Below, piece by piece: positions 1 through 7,948 of a stretch of 42,077 nucleotides of DNA. This DNA is from Companilactobacillus kedongensis (lineage in GTDB: Bacteria; Bacillota; Bacilli; Lactobacillales; Lactobacillaceae): contig NZ_RHOR01000018.1 in NCBI RefSeq assembly GCF_003946625.1, forward strand, positions 1-42,077, read 5' to 3'. Position 1 is the first letter of the stretch; every line of letters begins with the position of its first letter. The notes beneath the pieces are model-generated. The model ran no database searches. It was not told where the DNA came from and saw nothing but the letters and a program-made list of their open reading frames with translations. The translations under genes were made by a program, and so were the position numbers.

Positions 1-108
1 CTTCAGATTCCACCTCGCGGTGAACACCCTTTCCCTCAACTAGTGATTCCGACTACTACGGCTCACAGTGGACTTTCACCACCAAGTTAACACCCATGCC
101 GGGCGCAC
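1..108 (-). mobile_element. Group II intron, 5' end (domain I), runs off the window
   Basis: Read on the minus strand, the intron starts at position 108 with GTGCGCCC, the usual 5' end of bacterial group II introns. It continues with a typical domain I sequence, including GTAGTAGTCGGAA and CACCGCGAGGTGG. The 5' exon ends TTCGCA, directly upstream of position 108. The remainder of the ribozyme and its reverse transcriptase lie outside the window. The exon is a structured repeat (copy A), and the junction matches the one used by the second intron at the right end of the window. Confidence 0.85.
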
Positions 109-252
109 TGCGAACGTTCCAAGCCTTGGTCTTGGAACTCGATTTTGAGCTTTGCTTTCGCAAATCTCAGAATCGTCGGTGGAGTATGAACGGTTCCACC
201 GTTCGACTCCACTTGCACAACTGGTTCCATTATTCAAACTCTTCAGCTACTA
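109..252 (-). repeat. Structured intergenic repeat, copy A (5' part, cut by intron)
   Basis: On the minus strand, from about 252 down to 109, this is the first part of the repeat family also seen as copies B to F. It has the GTGGAGT/ACTCCAC hairpin with an inner GAACGGT/ACCGTTC stem. A TTTGC/GCAAA hairpin follows with the conserved A-G mismatch. A perfect 8-bp stem GTTCCAAG/CTTGGAAC then closes the ACCAAGG loop. The group II intron interrupts right after GTTCGCA, so the 3' arm of the outer stem is outside the window. The outer boundary near 252 is approximate. Confidence 0.75.
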
Positions 253-348
253 TCGTGGACTATAGGAATATATATTCAGCAATATATAATTATATCCAGA
301 AAATATTTCAAATTAAAAGTTTCTAAAGGTATCAGCATGTAAAATCGA

Positions 349-524
349 GCCGGAGAGCGAGAGTGGGTTGGCCAGTAGTGAAAATTCTGTTAGGGCGACG
401 CAGTCGTTCTTACAGAATGGACGTATTTTGAGATTTGCGAACCTGCAAAGCTCAAAATCGAGACTTCGGACCAAGGCCGAAGTCGTTCCCACTACAGGCC
501 AATCCCCTCTCGCTCGTAGGCGGC
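349..524 (+). repeat. Structured intergenic repeat, copy B
   Basis: Intact copy. The outer arms (355-380 and 490-515) pair over about 24 bp: GAGCGAGAG with CTCTCGCTC, then GGG, TTGGCC and GTAGTG, with an A-A mismatch before the innermost helix. Inside lie a hairpin ATTCTGT/ACAGAAT capped by GGGCGAC/GTCGTTC, a TTTGC/GCAAA hairpin with the A-G mismatch, and the 8-bp stem GACTTCGG/CCGAAGTC closing loop ACCAAGG. It ends with GTAGGCGGC. It lies about 110 bp upstream of the dehydrogenase gene on the same strand, so it could be in that gene's leader or be an independent element. Confidence 0.8.
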
Positions 525-582
525 AAAAAAAAATACCACTTCCATTTTTCAAAATTTGAGTTACACTAATAATCACTAACGT

Positions 583-613
583 TTAATTAGAAAAAGATTA
601 AATTTCTAATTAA
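583..613. promoter_or_regulatory. 11-bp perfect inverted repeat in the dehydrogenase leader
   Basis: TTAATTAGAAA at 583-593 pairs perfectly with TTTCTAATTAA at 603-613 across a 9-nt loop, just ahead of the ribosome site of the gene at 636. There is no T-run, so it is not a terminator. It may be an operator or a 5' mRNA hairpin; the sequence alone does not decide. Confidence 0.45.
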
Positions 614-635
614 GCTCAAAGAAAGAGGGATTTTT

Positions 636-1643
636 ATGAAGATATATGTATTTGGTCTCCGTGAAGACGAAATTGAACCTTTAAACCAATGGAAAGCTGC
701 TAACCCAGATGTTGACGTCGATTATACAGCCAACATTTTGACTGAGGAAACAGCTAACTTAGCTAAAGGTGCAGATGGTGTTGTGGCGGTACAAACGCAA
801 CCCTATAGTCGTCACGCCTTGGAGATCATTCATGACCTCGGTATCAGCAAATTCTCAGTTAGAAACGTGGGATTGGATGGATTCGATTTTAAAGATCTGA
901 ACGACTTTGGTTTTACTTTAACTTATGTCCCTGTCTATTCTCCAAACGCTATTGCTGAACACGCCTCTTTCTTAGTTGGACGCTTGCTCCGCCGTGTCCC
1001 AGAATTTGATAAGAAATTTCAGAGTGGTAATTTCAAATGGTTCCCTACTATCGGTACTGAAATCAGCGGCAAAACTGTTGGTGTCATTGGTACTGGCCAT
1101 ATCGGCAGTGTCTTTGCCCGTATTATGCAATTTGGCTATGGCGCTAACGTTATTGCTTACGACATTGATCCTAATCCTGCTCTAGAAAACTTAGGTATCT
1201 ATGTTGATACTCTCGACGAATTACTAGAGAAGTCAGACATTATTTCGATCCATACTCCCCTAGCACCAAAAGATCATCACATGTTAGATGCTGACGCCAT
1301 CGCTAAAATGAAAGATGGCGTCTATCTGATCAATTGTGCACGTGGTGGCTTATTGGACAATAATGCCTTGATCGATGGTCTGGATAGCGGCAAAATTGCC
1401 GGTGCTGGATTGGATGTACTTGAGAATGAAAATGGTATTTTCCAAAACGAATTTGACAGTGTTGAAGCGGTTAACGATCCAGTATTCCAAAACTTAGCCC
1501 ATCGTGACAATGTTATCATCACGCCACATACAGCCTTCTATACTGAACGTGCTGTTCACAATATGATTTTTGATTCCATGAACGATAACAAGGCTATGAT
1601 TTCTGGCAAAGAACCAAAAAATGCTGTTGATACTCACAAATAA
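636..1643 (+). CDS. D-2-hydroxyacid dehydrogenase (D-lactate dehydrogenase-like)
   Basis: A 335-aa cytoplasmic NAD-dependent oxidoreductase of the D-isomer 2-hydroxyacid family, interconverting a 2-oxo acid such as pyruvate and the D-hydroxy acid. Seen: the Rossmann motif VGVIGTGHIG in the middle, the ARGG segment with the substrate-binding arginine, and PHTAFYTE near the C-terminus with the catalytic histidine. PHTAFYT is the usual D-lactate dehydrogenase form. Start at ATG 636 behind AGAGGG. Length is normal for the family. D-hydroxyisocaproate dehydrogenases share this fold, so the true substrate (pyruvate or branched-chain oxo acids) is not settled. It stands alone; the next transcription unit begins with its own promoter and T-box. 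Confidence 0.88.
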   Translation: MKIYVFGLREDEIEPLNQWKAANPDVDVDYTANILTEETANLAKGADGVVAVQTQPYSRHALEIIHDLGISKFSVRNVGLDGFDFKDLNDFGFTLTYVPVYSPNAIAEHASFLVGRLLRRVPEFDKKFQSGNFKWFPTIGTEISGKTVGVIGTGHIGSVFARIMQFGYGANVIAYDIDPNPALENLGIYVDTLDELLEKSDIISIHTPLAPKDHHMLDADAIAKMKDGVYLINCARGGLLDNNALIDGLDSGKIAGAGLDVLENENGIFQNEFDSVEAVNDPVFQNLAHRDNVIITPHTAFYTERAVHNMIFDSMNDNKAMISGKEPKNAVDTHK

Positions 1644-1645
1644 TG

Positions 1646-1674
1646 TTGACAAGTATTTTATCAAGGTGTAACTT
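1646..1674 (+). promoter_or_regulatory. Promoter for the T-box/metE-like operon
   Basis: TTGACA at 1646-1651 and TAACTT at 1669-1674 are separated by 17 bp, immediately upstream of the T-box leader. It starts just after the stop codon of the dehydrogenase gene. Confidence 0.6.
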
Positions 1675-1708
1675 ATTCACCAATCAATTAAAACTTATTT
1701 AATTTTAT

Positions 1709-1971
1709 TAGACGTTGAAGAGAAGAGTAGATTGAATTAGTAATTTGAATAGTGACCGCTAGATAGTGAAAAGGCGGAACGAACGTCAGTCGAATATGAG
1801 CTCAGAGTCTTACTTAGGTGAAAGCCAAAAGTACGCAAGGATGCGATATCATCCCGGACATGTTAGTGTCGTTGAGGTATTTTGTATAAGCAAAATATGA
1901 ATTAGGGTGGTATCACGGGTGATCGTCCCTACATTACAGAGAAAATCTGTAAATGTAGGGACGATTTTTTT
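1709..1971 (+). promoter_or_regulatory. T-box riboswitch, probable methionine specifier, with terminator
   Basis: A tRNA-sensing leader. Stem I is closed by AGAC (1710-1713) with GTCT after the specifier loop and contains the GAAGAGAAGAGTAG region. The specifier is probably ATG at 1796-1798 (context GAATATGAG), meaning methionine. The T-box antiterminator motif AGGGTGGTATCACG is at 1904-1917. The intrinsic terminator has arms starting CGTCCCTACATT (from 1924) and ending ATGTAGGGACG, followed by a T-run to about 1971. Uncharged tRNA-Met would favour read-through into the two MetE-like genes. Confidence 0.9.
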
Positions 1972-2012
1972 ATTGAATAAATTTTAAAAATTATTTTTGG
2001 AGGATTTTAAAT

Positions 2013-3140
2013 ATGACTATTACAAAACAAAAAATTGGATTTCAACATGTAGGAAGTTTCTTAAGACCAGATGAATTAAAGCAAGCTAGAAAAGAATATC
2101 AAGCAGGTAAAATTGATCACGAAGCATTACGAGATGTTGAAGATGCCGCCATTTATCACTTAGTAGAACAACAAAAAGAGGCCGGATTAGATTACGCCAC
2201 TGATGGTGAGTACCGACGTTCATATTGGCACTTAGATTTCTTCTGGGGCTTTGAAGGTGTCGACCATACACATAACGGCGAAGGTTACGACTTTTCAAAA
2301 GGTAGATCACGTGATGATACAGCTGTTCTAACCGATAGGATCAGTTTTGATAAGAACACTCACCCATTCATCGAAGATTTCAAATATCTAAAATCAGTAA
2401 CTGATGAAGTTGGTGGCATATTACCAAAGCAAACTATCCCAGCTCCTGCTCAACTCTACCGTGAATTGACTCGTGATAAGAACCAAGAAGCCTTAGATCG
2501 TATTTATCCTGATAAAGAGCAACTATATGCTGATGTTGAAAAAGCTTATCACGATGCTCTGCTTGCCTTCTATGAAGCTGGTGCACGTGTCATTCAACTT
2601 GATGATTGCTCTTGGGGACGTCTACTGGATAGTAAATTTGTTGCCACTCCTGAAGGACAAAAACTTGTCAAAGAACGCGTTCAAGATATCTACTTAAAAT
2701 TAAATAATGGCGCCGTTGAAGATCTGCCAGACGATTTAGTTATCAACACTCATGTCTGCCGTGGTAACTTCCATTCAGACTTTCTCTTCTCTGGTGGTTA
2801 CGCCCCTGTTGCCGATAATCTATTCGGTCAAGAAAATGTCGATACATACTTCTTGGAATACGATTCCGATCGTGCCGGCGGCTTTGAACCACTAGCCAAA
2901 GTATCTGGTGACAAACGTGTCGTACTCGGTTTGATCACTTCTAAAAAAGGTGAATTAGAAGACCGCCAAGTCATCATCGATCGTATCAAAGAAGCTAGTC
3001 AATATTTACCATTAGACAGACTTTGGTTATCAACTCAATGTGGTTTTGCTTCAACTGAAGAAGGAAACCTCATTACACCGGAGCAACAATGGGAAAAGTT
3101 AGCACTCGTAAAATCAATTATCGAAGAAGTTTGGGGCTAG
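2013..3140 (+). CDS. MetE-like methyltransferase (YxjG/YxjH family), copy 1
   Basis: A 375-aa protein corresponding to the catalytic C-terminal half of cobalamin-independent methionine synthase. It is expected to transfer a methyl group to homocysteine or a related thiol. Probable zinc ligands are His247 and Cys249 in NTHVCRGN and Cys343 in STQCGFAS, as in the MetE family. The N-terminal folate half of full-length MetE is absent, so the methyl donor is uncertain. ATG 2013 follows GGAGG with good spacing. It is the first gene after the methionine T-box and is followed 11 bp later by a close paralogue. Control by tRNA-Met charging fits a role in methionine synthesis or salvage. Confidence 0.85.
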   Translation: MTITKQKIGFQHVGSFLRPDELKQARKEYQAGKIDHEALRDVEDAAIYHLVEQQKEAGLDYATDGEYRRSYWHLDFFWGFEGVDHTHNGEGYDFSKGRSRDDTAVLTDRISFDKNTHPFIEDFKYLKSVTDEVGGILPKQTIPAPAQLYRELTRDKNQEALDRIYPDKEQLYADVEKAYHDALLAFYEAGARVIQLDDCSWGRLLDSKFVATPEGQKLVKERVQDIYLKLNNGAVEDLPDDLVINTHVCRGNFHSDFLFSGGYAPVADNLFGQENVDTYFLEYDSDRAGGFEPLAKVSGDKRVVLGLITSKKGELEDRQVIIDRIKEASQYLPLDRLWLSTQCGFASTEEGNLITPEQQWEKLALVKSIIEEVWG

Positions 3141-3151
3141 GAGGAAAAGTT

Positions 3152-4276
3152 ATGACTATCACAAAACAAAAAATTGGATTTCAACATGTAGGGAGTTTCT
3201 TGAGGCCAGATGTTTTAAAGCAAGCTAGAAAGGATTTCTCTGACAAAAAAATCGATCAAACTGCTTTAACAACTGTTGAAAATGAAGCTATTCGTGATTT
3301 AGTAAATAAGGAGATCAACGCTGGATTAGACTATGTGACTGACGGGGAATTTCGTCGTTCATACTGGCATCTCGACTTTTTCTGGGGCTTTGAAGGTATC
3401 GAACACATCCATTATGGTGAAGGTTATGAATTTGCTCATGAAGAGACACGTGACGATACGGCCATCTTATCTGGAAAAATTAAATTTGATCCGGAAACTC
3501 ATCCCTTCTTGCAACATTTCAAGTTTCTAAAATTATTAACTGATGAAACTTCTGCTGAAGCTAAACAAACTATTCCTGCCCCTGCTCAACTTTATATTGA
3601 GTTGATCCGCGGTACTAACGCTGACAAGATCAAAGAGTTCTATGATACTGATGAAGAATTATTCGCTGACATCGAAGCAGCCTATCACGACGCTATCCTT
3701 GCTTTCTATAACGAAGGAGCCCGTGTGATCCAACTGGATGACTGTTCTTGGGGATTATTCCTAGATGATAAGTTCTTAAATACTCCCGATGGCAAGGCCT
3801 ATGCTGAATCAGGTATCCAAGATATTCTCTTGCAACTAAATAATGGCGCTATCAAAGATTTACCTGACGATTTAACGATTAATACCCATGTCTGTCGTGG
3901 TAATTACCATTCAGATTTTGCTTTTGCTGGAGGATATGGACCAGTTGCTGATACACTATTCGCTAACGAAAATGTTTCGACTTATTTTTTGGAATATGAC
4001 TCTTCACGTGCAGGGAACTTTGAACCTTTAGCAAAAGTATCTGGTGACAAAAATGTTGTCTTAGGTTTGATCACTTCAAAAGACGGTAAATTAGAGGATC
4101 GCCAAGTTATCATCGCTCGTATCAAAGAAGCTAGTCAATTTTTACCATTAGATAGACTTTGGCTATCAACCCAATGTGGCTTTGCATCAACTGAAGAAGG
4201 CAATACCCTTTCAGAAAATCAAGAATGGGACAAGTTAAAGCTAGTTAAGTCAATTATTGGTGAAGTATGGGGCTAA
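3152..4276 (+). CDS. MetE-like methyltransferase (YxjG/YxjH family), copy 2
   Basis: A 374-aa paralogue of the preceding gene, sharing long identical stretches such as RRSYWHLDFFWGFEG and the same HxC...C zinc site (His246, Cys248, Cys342). I chose ATG 3152 because it follows AGGAGGAAAAG and gives the same MTITKQK start as copy 1. The reading frame remains open 63 nt further upstream, but that would overlap copy 1. The pair is a tandem duplication under one T-box. The two copies differ most in residues 28-50 and 85-145, so they may differ in donor or substrate. Confidence 0.85.
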   Translation: MTITKQKIGFQHVGSFLRPDVLKQARKDFSDKKIDQTALTTVENEAIRDLVNKEINAGLDYVTDGEFRRSYWHLDFFWGFEGIEHIHYGEGYEFAHEETRDDTAILSGKIKFDPETHPFLQHFKFLKLLTDETSAEAKQTIPAPAQLYIELIRGTNADKIKEFYDTDEELFADIEAAYHDAILAFYNEGARVIQLDDCSWGLFLDDKFLNTPDGKAYAESGIQDILLQLNNGAIKDLPDDLTINTHVCRGNYHSDFAFAGGYGPVADTLFANENVSTYFLEYDSSRAGNFEPLAKVSGDKNVVLGLITSKDGKLEDRQVIIARIKEASQFLPLDRLWLSTQCGFASTEEGNTLSENQEWDKLKLVKSIIGEVWG

Positions 4277-4281
4277 GATGA

Positions 4282-4310
4282 TTGAAACCGCTTTCAAAAA
4301 GTGTTATAAA
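4282..4310 (+). promoter_or_regulatory. Promoter with overlapping CcpA cre site
   Basis: TTGAAA (4282-4287) and TATAAA (4305-4310) are spaced by 17 bp. The sequence TGAAACCGCTTTCA at 4283-4296 fits the cre consensus and covers the -35 region, so CcpA should repress when preferred sugar is present. It drives the 25-codon ORF and the YxeA-family gene. Confidence 0.75.
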
Positions 4311-4348
4311 GGAGTTGTAGAGAGTTTATAAATGTTGGAGGTGTTATT

Positions 4349-4426
4349 ATGTGGAACTTTATTGCACATATATTCAACGGAATTGTAGACTATACCATCA
4401 ACTTCGACTGGTGGGGACTAAAATAG
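4349..4426 (+). CDS. 25-aa small ORF of unknown function
   Basis: ATG 4349 follows a strong TTGGAGGTG ribosome site and opens a 25-codon frame ending TAG 4426. The peptide starts MWNFIAHIFNGIVDY and ends DWWGLK, with aromatic and hydrophobic residues and few charges. It lies about 40 nt behind a clear promoter with a cre site and precedes the YxeA-family gene. I do not recognise it. It could be a membrane-active small peptide or a translated leader controlling the next gene. The ribosome site and position are the support; there is no homology evidence. Confidence 0.5.
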   Translation: MWNFIAHIFNGIVDYTINFDWWGLK

Positions 4427-4429
4427 GGG

Positions 4430-4456
4430 CTTACAAATCCGTAAGAGTATTGTAAG
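4430..4456 (+). promoter_or_regulatory. Alternative hairpins between small ORF and yxeA-like gene
   Basis: CTTAC at 4430-4434 can pair with GTAAG at 4441-4445; alternatively CTTACAA at 4430-4436 pairs with TTGTAAG at 4450-4456. The two pairings exclude each other and start 4 nt after the small ORF's stop codon. No T-run follows, so a role in attenuation is only a possibility. Confidence 0.3.
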
Positions 4457-4514
4457 TAGAACAAATGTCTAAATAATCACAAAAGCTTTAGTATGTTCTC
4501 AGGAGGTAAGACAA

Positions 4515-4901
4515 ATGAGAAATCTACTAAAGTTTTTATTTATATCAGTTATTGTCGCTGGAGGTATGTATTTAGCCGTCTGTATCCACGCCAAGGACAG
4601 CACCGATCAATTCTCTCAAGCGGTTAATCAATACAATTTTCTAGTTAAACGCGAACCACGTTACATCAAGATCGACAACACCAATGCTAAAGATAAGGAT
4701 GGTTACGGTAATTACTACTATAACCTCACGAGTTACGACGACAATGGAAACCCGCACGAAGTAGAGTTTATGGGGATGGGAAAGTTGAAACAAAACCATT
4801 ACTTACAATTAGACACTAAAGGCAGCTATGTATATTCTTATAAAGAAGTTTTCAAAAAAGACATGCCCAGTGACGTTTACACTAAACTTAATACTCAATA
4901 A
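4515..4901 (+). CDS. YxeA family (DUF1093) exported small protein
   Basis: A 128-aa protein with an N-terminal hydrophobic segment (about residues 5-25) that is a signal peptide or membrane anchor. The remainder matches the YxeA/DUF1093 pattern: a tyrosine-rich middle (YGNYYYNLTSYDDNGNP), then GKLKQNHYLQLDTKG and a conserved SYKEV near the C-terminus. The family has no established biochemical function; it is a small extracytoplasmic beta-rich domain. It starts at ATG 4515 behind AGGAGG and shares the cre-controlled promoter at 4282 with the 25-codon ORF. A terminator follows directly. Confidence 0.75.
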   Translation: MRNLLKFLFISVIVAGGMYLAVCIHAKDSTDQFSQAVNQYNFLVKREPRYIKIDNTNAKDKDGYGNYYYNLTSYDDNGNPHEVEFMGMGKLKQNHYLQLDTKGSYVYSYKEVFKKDMPSDVYTKLNTQ

Positions 4902-4902
4902 A

Positions 4903-4925
4903 AAGCTGATAAATCAGCTTTTTTT
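4903..4925 (+). terminator. Rho-independent terminator
   Basis: AAGCTGAT and ATCAGCTT form a short stem followed by TTTTT, right after the YxeA-family gene. Confidence 0.75.
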
Positions 4926-5034
4926 AATGAATAAAATTAAGTAGACCAATAAATCGATTTTTCCATCAAAATTTTGTTTAATGTAGACAAACTCCTTTGA
5001 TACTCGCAAAATAAATGTAGAAAGGTCGATCAAT

Positions 5035-5499
5035 TTGGAAAATAATATCTACTTAGACAGATTAGAGGAATTACACATTCCTTATAAAACAATCAAACAT
5101 CAGGCAGTATTCCATATGGCAGATCTACCTGAAATTCAGAATCAGTGCACTTTAGTAAAAAATCTATTTGTTTTCGATAAGAATAATGAAAAATACTATT
5201 TAATTTTACAGACGGCAACTGATAAATTGGATTTTAAAAAATTAGCGCAGCAATTACATACTAGCCGTAGTAGCTTGAAATTCGGTGATCCTAAAGTTTT
5301 AGAAACCGTATCAGGGATGGTAAGCCCACTGATATTAGAAGCCGATCTACCCCTTCGCATATTGGCAGATCCTAAGTTAATGAATGCAACAGATCTGGGA
5401 TTTCATGCTGGAACTAATACGGAAACCATCGTTATCTCTTATCATTGTTTGTTGAATTTGATGAATTCATTGAATTATATGATTGAAGTTTTGGAGTAA
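5035..5499 (+). CDS. Prolyl-tRNA editing protein, ProX/YbaK family
   Basis: A 154-aa single-domain YbaK/aminoacyl-tRNA deacylase. Members hydrolyse mischarged tRNA (typically Ala-tRNA-Pro) in trans, in the cytoplasm. Seen: an N-terminal Y(K)TIKHQAVFHMADLPE segment, the KNLFVFDK strand, a TDKLDFKKLAQQL region, and a C-terminal FHAGTNTETIVIS segment corresponding to the family's FHPxxNTxT motif. The start is TTG 5035 behind AGAAAGG; no ATG fits. It is a monocistronic gene ended by a bidirectional terminator. The exact tRNA specificity cannot be read from the sequence. Confidence 0.85.
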   Translation: MENNIYLDRLEELHIPYKTIKHQAVFHMADLPEIQNQCTLVKNLFVFDKNNEKYYLILQTATDKLDFKKLAQQLHTSRSSLKFGDPKVLETVSGMVSPLILEADLPLRILADPKLMNATDLGFHAGTNTETIVISYHCLLNLMNSLNYMIEVLE

Positions 5500-5528
5500 A
5501 AAAGACTGATCGTTTGATCAGTCTTTTT
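5499..5528. terminator. Bidirectional terminator
   Basis: AAAAAGACTGATC and GATCAGTCTTTTT form a 13-bp stem with a 4-nt loop. It separates the convergent ProX-family gene and the surface protein gene. Confidence 0.85.
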
Positions 5529-5530
5529 GA

Positions 5531-7621
5531 TTACTTATATTCTTGAACTTCACTATCTTTTACGAAACCTTCTGTCGATACACGATGATATTTTTCACCA
5601 TTGATAGTCGTATAACGATCAGTCTTCCATTCGGTTGAAGATTCAAGTGCTCGATCAGTTAATTTACCAGTTGGATTAATTATTCTAGTATCCTTATCTG
5701 CATTTACACGAATCTTAGAGTCATTGTAAACATAGACATAAATATCACTAGCTTTGACCCAAGTATCAGTTGATACTCGATAATACGTTACACCATTGAG
5801 TACCATCTTCTTGTCGTTTTTCCAATCAGAGCTCGATGCTAGTTGAATATCTGGAATTAACTCACCGTCACTATTGTAGAGATTTACTGATTTATCATTG
5901 AACGTGGCCACTGTTTGATTTATATCAGTGACTTTTTTATCCGTTATAACTGTTCCACCATCGCTACCAGTGTCTGTATCTGTTGCCACATATTTACCAT
6001 AGTGAACTTCAAAACCATCAAGTACCTTACCAGATAGCTCCTCTGATGGATATTGCAAACTTTTCTCGTTAATATAATTCAACAGATCATTAAAGATATT
6101 TTTCAAACTATGTGTATCGTAATTATCAACGTGAAAATATCTATTTGGCATAACGGCAAATGGCATTGGACCATCATTATTAACAAGAAAATATTTAGAA
6201 AAGTTGTCCATATGGGCAATTGATTTGCTTGGATCTAATGTAGTATTATTCTCAAATTTATCTAGATCCTTTTGACTTATCTCATTAGCAGCATCACTGA
6301 GTCCATATGGCACTTTGATCTCCAATATTTCATCTGGATGACCATCACCATATTTAACAATGACTTTAATGATATAAGGATTCAATTTCTTAACCTTAAT
6401 ATCCATTTCTTCCCCATCTTGGTCATCAACTTTATAAACTCGATCGACTGGATCAAGATTCAAATATCCCAAAAGGCTGATGGAACTATTAGGTATTTCA
6501 TATCCAATATAACCAGAACCCTTTTTTGTAGCTACTGTATTACCCTCATCGTCTTTATAGTTAAGAGTATAGGTATTTTCTGCCAAGTTCCAAGTTGTTA
6601 CAGGTAAATCAGAATTTTCATTATAATATTCAATTAATTTTGAAACTGGTTTATCGGATAAGTCACTACTCCATGATTTAAAAGAATTGCTGTCCTTACC
6701 ATCAATCCCTGTTCCGCTTAAGTCTGCATTTGCCGGTAAAGTTATAGATTTTAATTTTGAAAGTTTGACATCGTTATTTCCAGAAAGGTTTAACATTGAA
6801 GCCTTATCAGTAGTTTTATTTAATGGAATTGACGAAATATCTAAACTAGAAAGATTAATAGCATTATCGAACATACCATAAGTTTTATTTAGAACGCCTT
6901 CTTTAAATTCAGCACCATTAAGCTGAGCATCTTTCAAATTAATGCAATCACTAAACATAAAGCCAATATTGCTTAACCTGTCTGCCTTTACTCCATCCAT
7001 AGAGACAGATTCCAAACCTGATCTCGCAAACATAGAAGAACTGCTCTCGACATTTTTCCAATTAAACATTTTCATATCAAAACTCTTAAGAGAATCTGCG
7101 TTAGAAAACATTCTACTAAAGTCTGTAGTATCTGAAGTATCAAAACTGCCACCTAAGTTTTTGTTCATAGAAATTGATTCTAAGCCTGAAAAACTGGCAA
7201 ATAATCCTGACAAACTAGGTCCAGCTTTTACTGGACCTTCAAAAACTACTGACGATACCTGGTATCTTAATTGATTATCCCTTCCCAATTGGCTGTCATA
7301 GAATACTATATCTCCAAATTTATCTACTGGAGTATTGTCCCAATCACCAGCCTCAATATGAAGAACATTTTCGGTATCTATTCTCCACTCACTACCTGTG
7401 TTTTTTTCTCTTGCTCCACCAATCCTGCCCCATTCTTGACTAGTGGCAATATTATCTTGTGCGAGTGCAACATCATTATTGGATATATCCTGAATATCAT
7501 CAGCCTTTACTATATTGGGACTACTCGCTAGTACTCCAGCAACAAGTACAGCCGGTGTAATTAACAATATTTTATTATTTATGTTAGTGATTACTTTAAA
7601 CTTAAACCCAGTTTTTTTCAT
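5531..7621 (-). CDS. BspA-like leucine-rich repeat surface protein with SLAP domains
   Basis: A 696-aa exported cell-surface protein. A signal peptide covers about residues 1-41 (basic start, hydrophobic core, VKA before the acidic mature end). A DUF285/BspA-type leucine-rich region follows (roughly residues 90-320) with repeats of the form MFS.A.SLKSFDM. Then comes a MucBP-like segment (YTLNYKDDEGNTVATKKGSG). The C-terminus has two SLAP/SH3-like repeats, each ending YYRVST..WVK or YHRVST.GFVK. There is no LPXTG, so non-covalent wall binding through the SLAP repeats is likely. I chose ATG 7621 because AGGGGAG precedes it. A role in adhesion is inferred from the domain types only. Confidence 0.85.
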   Translation of the reverse strand: MKKTGFKFKVITNINNKILLITPAVLVAGVLASSPNIVKADDIQDISNNDVALAQDNIATSQEWGRIGGAREKNTGSEWRIDTENVLHIEAGDWDNTPVDKFGDIVFYDSQLGRDNQLRYQVSSVVFEGPVKAGPSLSGLFASFSGLESISMNKNLGGSFDTSDTTDFSRMFSNADSLKSFDMKMFNWKNVESSSSMFARSGLESVSMDGVKADRLSNIGFMFSDCINLKDAQLNGAEFKEGVLNKTYGMFDNAINLSSLDISSIPLNKTTDKASMLNLSGNNDVKLSKLKSITLPANADLSGTGIDGKDSNSFKSWSSDLSDKPVSKLIEYYNENSDLPVTTWNLAENTYTLNYKDDEGNTVATKKGSGYIGYEIPNSSISLLGYLNLDPVDRVYKVDDQDGEEMDIKVKKLNPYIIKVIVKYGDGHPDEILEIKVPYGLSDAANEISQKDLDKFENNTTLDPSKSIAHMDNFSKYFLVNNDGPMPFAVMPNRYFHVDNYDTHSLKNIFNDLLNYINEKSLQYPSEELSGKVLDGFEVHYGKYVATDTDTGSDGGTVITDKKVTDINQTVATFNDKSVNLYNSDGELIPDIQLASSSDWKNDKKMVLNGVTYYRVSTDTWVKASDIYVYVYNDSKIRVNADKDTRIINPTGKLTDRALESSTEWKTDRYTTINGEKYHRVSTEGFVKDSEVQEYK

Positions 7622-7678
7622 AATTATTTCTCCCCTAATTACAAAATGTGGATATATCATGATTATAACTGGTAATAC

Positions 7679-7711
7679 AAAAAAAGACCACCAAGCATAG
7701 GCTTGGTGATC
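7679..7711 (-). terminator. Terminator of the 44-aa gene
   Basis: On the minus strand GATCACCAAGC and GCTTGGTGGTC form a stem with a CTAT loop, followed by a run of seven T. Confidence 0.85.
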
Positions 7712-7717
7712 TATTAA

Positions 7718-7852
7718 TTATTTAGCGTCTTTTTCAGCACGGCTCTTCAAAAATTCTTTAACTTCTTGTGTTTTGTTTACGCGTTCAGCACCATTCTTAG
7801 CGTTAACGGGACGGCGGTGACCAGTATAACCTTTATGTGTATTTTGTGACAT
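7718..7852 (-). CDS. 44-aa basic conserved-type small protein
   Basis: ATG 7852 follows an AGGAGGG ribosome site and opens a 44-codon frame: MSQNTHKGYTGHRRPVNAKN, continuing to a lysine-rich end ...SRAEKDAK. It is highly charged and has no membrane segment. A strong terminator follows the stop, so this is a self-contained single-gene unit. I do not know a function; the composition (Arg/Lys rich) would fit a nucleic-acid-associated small protein, but that is only a suggestion. Confidence 0.7.
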   Translation of the reverse strand: MSQNTHKGYTGHRRPVNAKNGAERVNKTQEVKEFLKSRAEKDAK

Positions 7853-7948
7853 CTAGAATCCCTCCTCCCTTTTTGTATATTTCTAATTCAACCATACCAT
7901 TATAATGGACGTGGCCTGTAATTTCAAGACTTACTTCATACTAGTATA

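Noticed and set aside
109-252. The repeats as coding sequence (short open frames run through several copies)
   Set aside because: Frames differ between copies, have no ribosome sites, and the conservation follows base pairing instead of codons.
349-524. The repeats as T-box or other known riboswitch
   Set aside because: No T-box motif (AGGGTGG...CG), no terminator within the element, both orientations relative to genes, and some lie between terminators with no gene to control.
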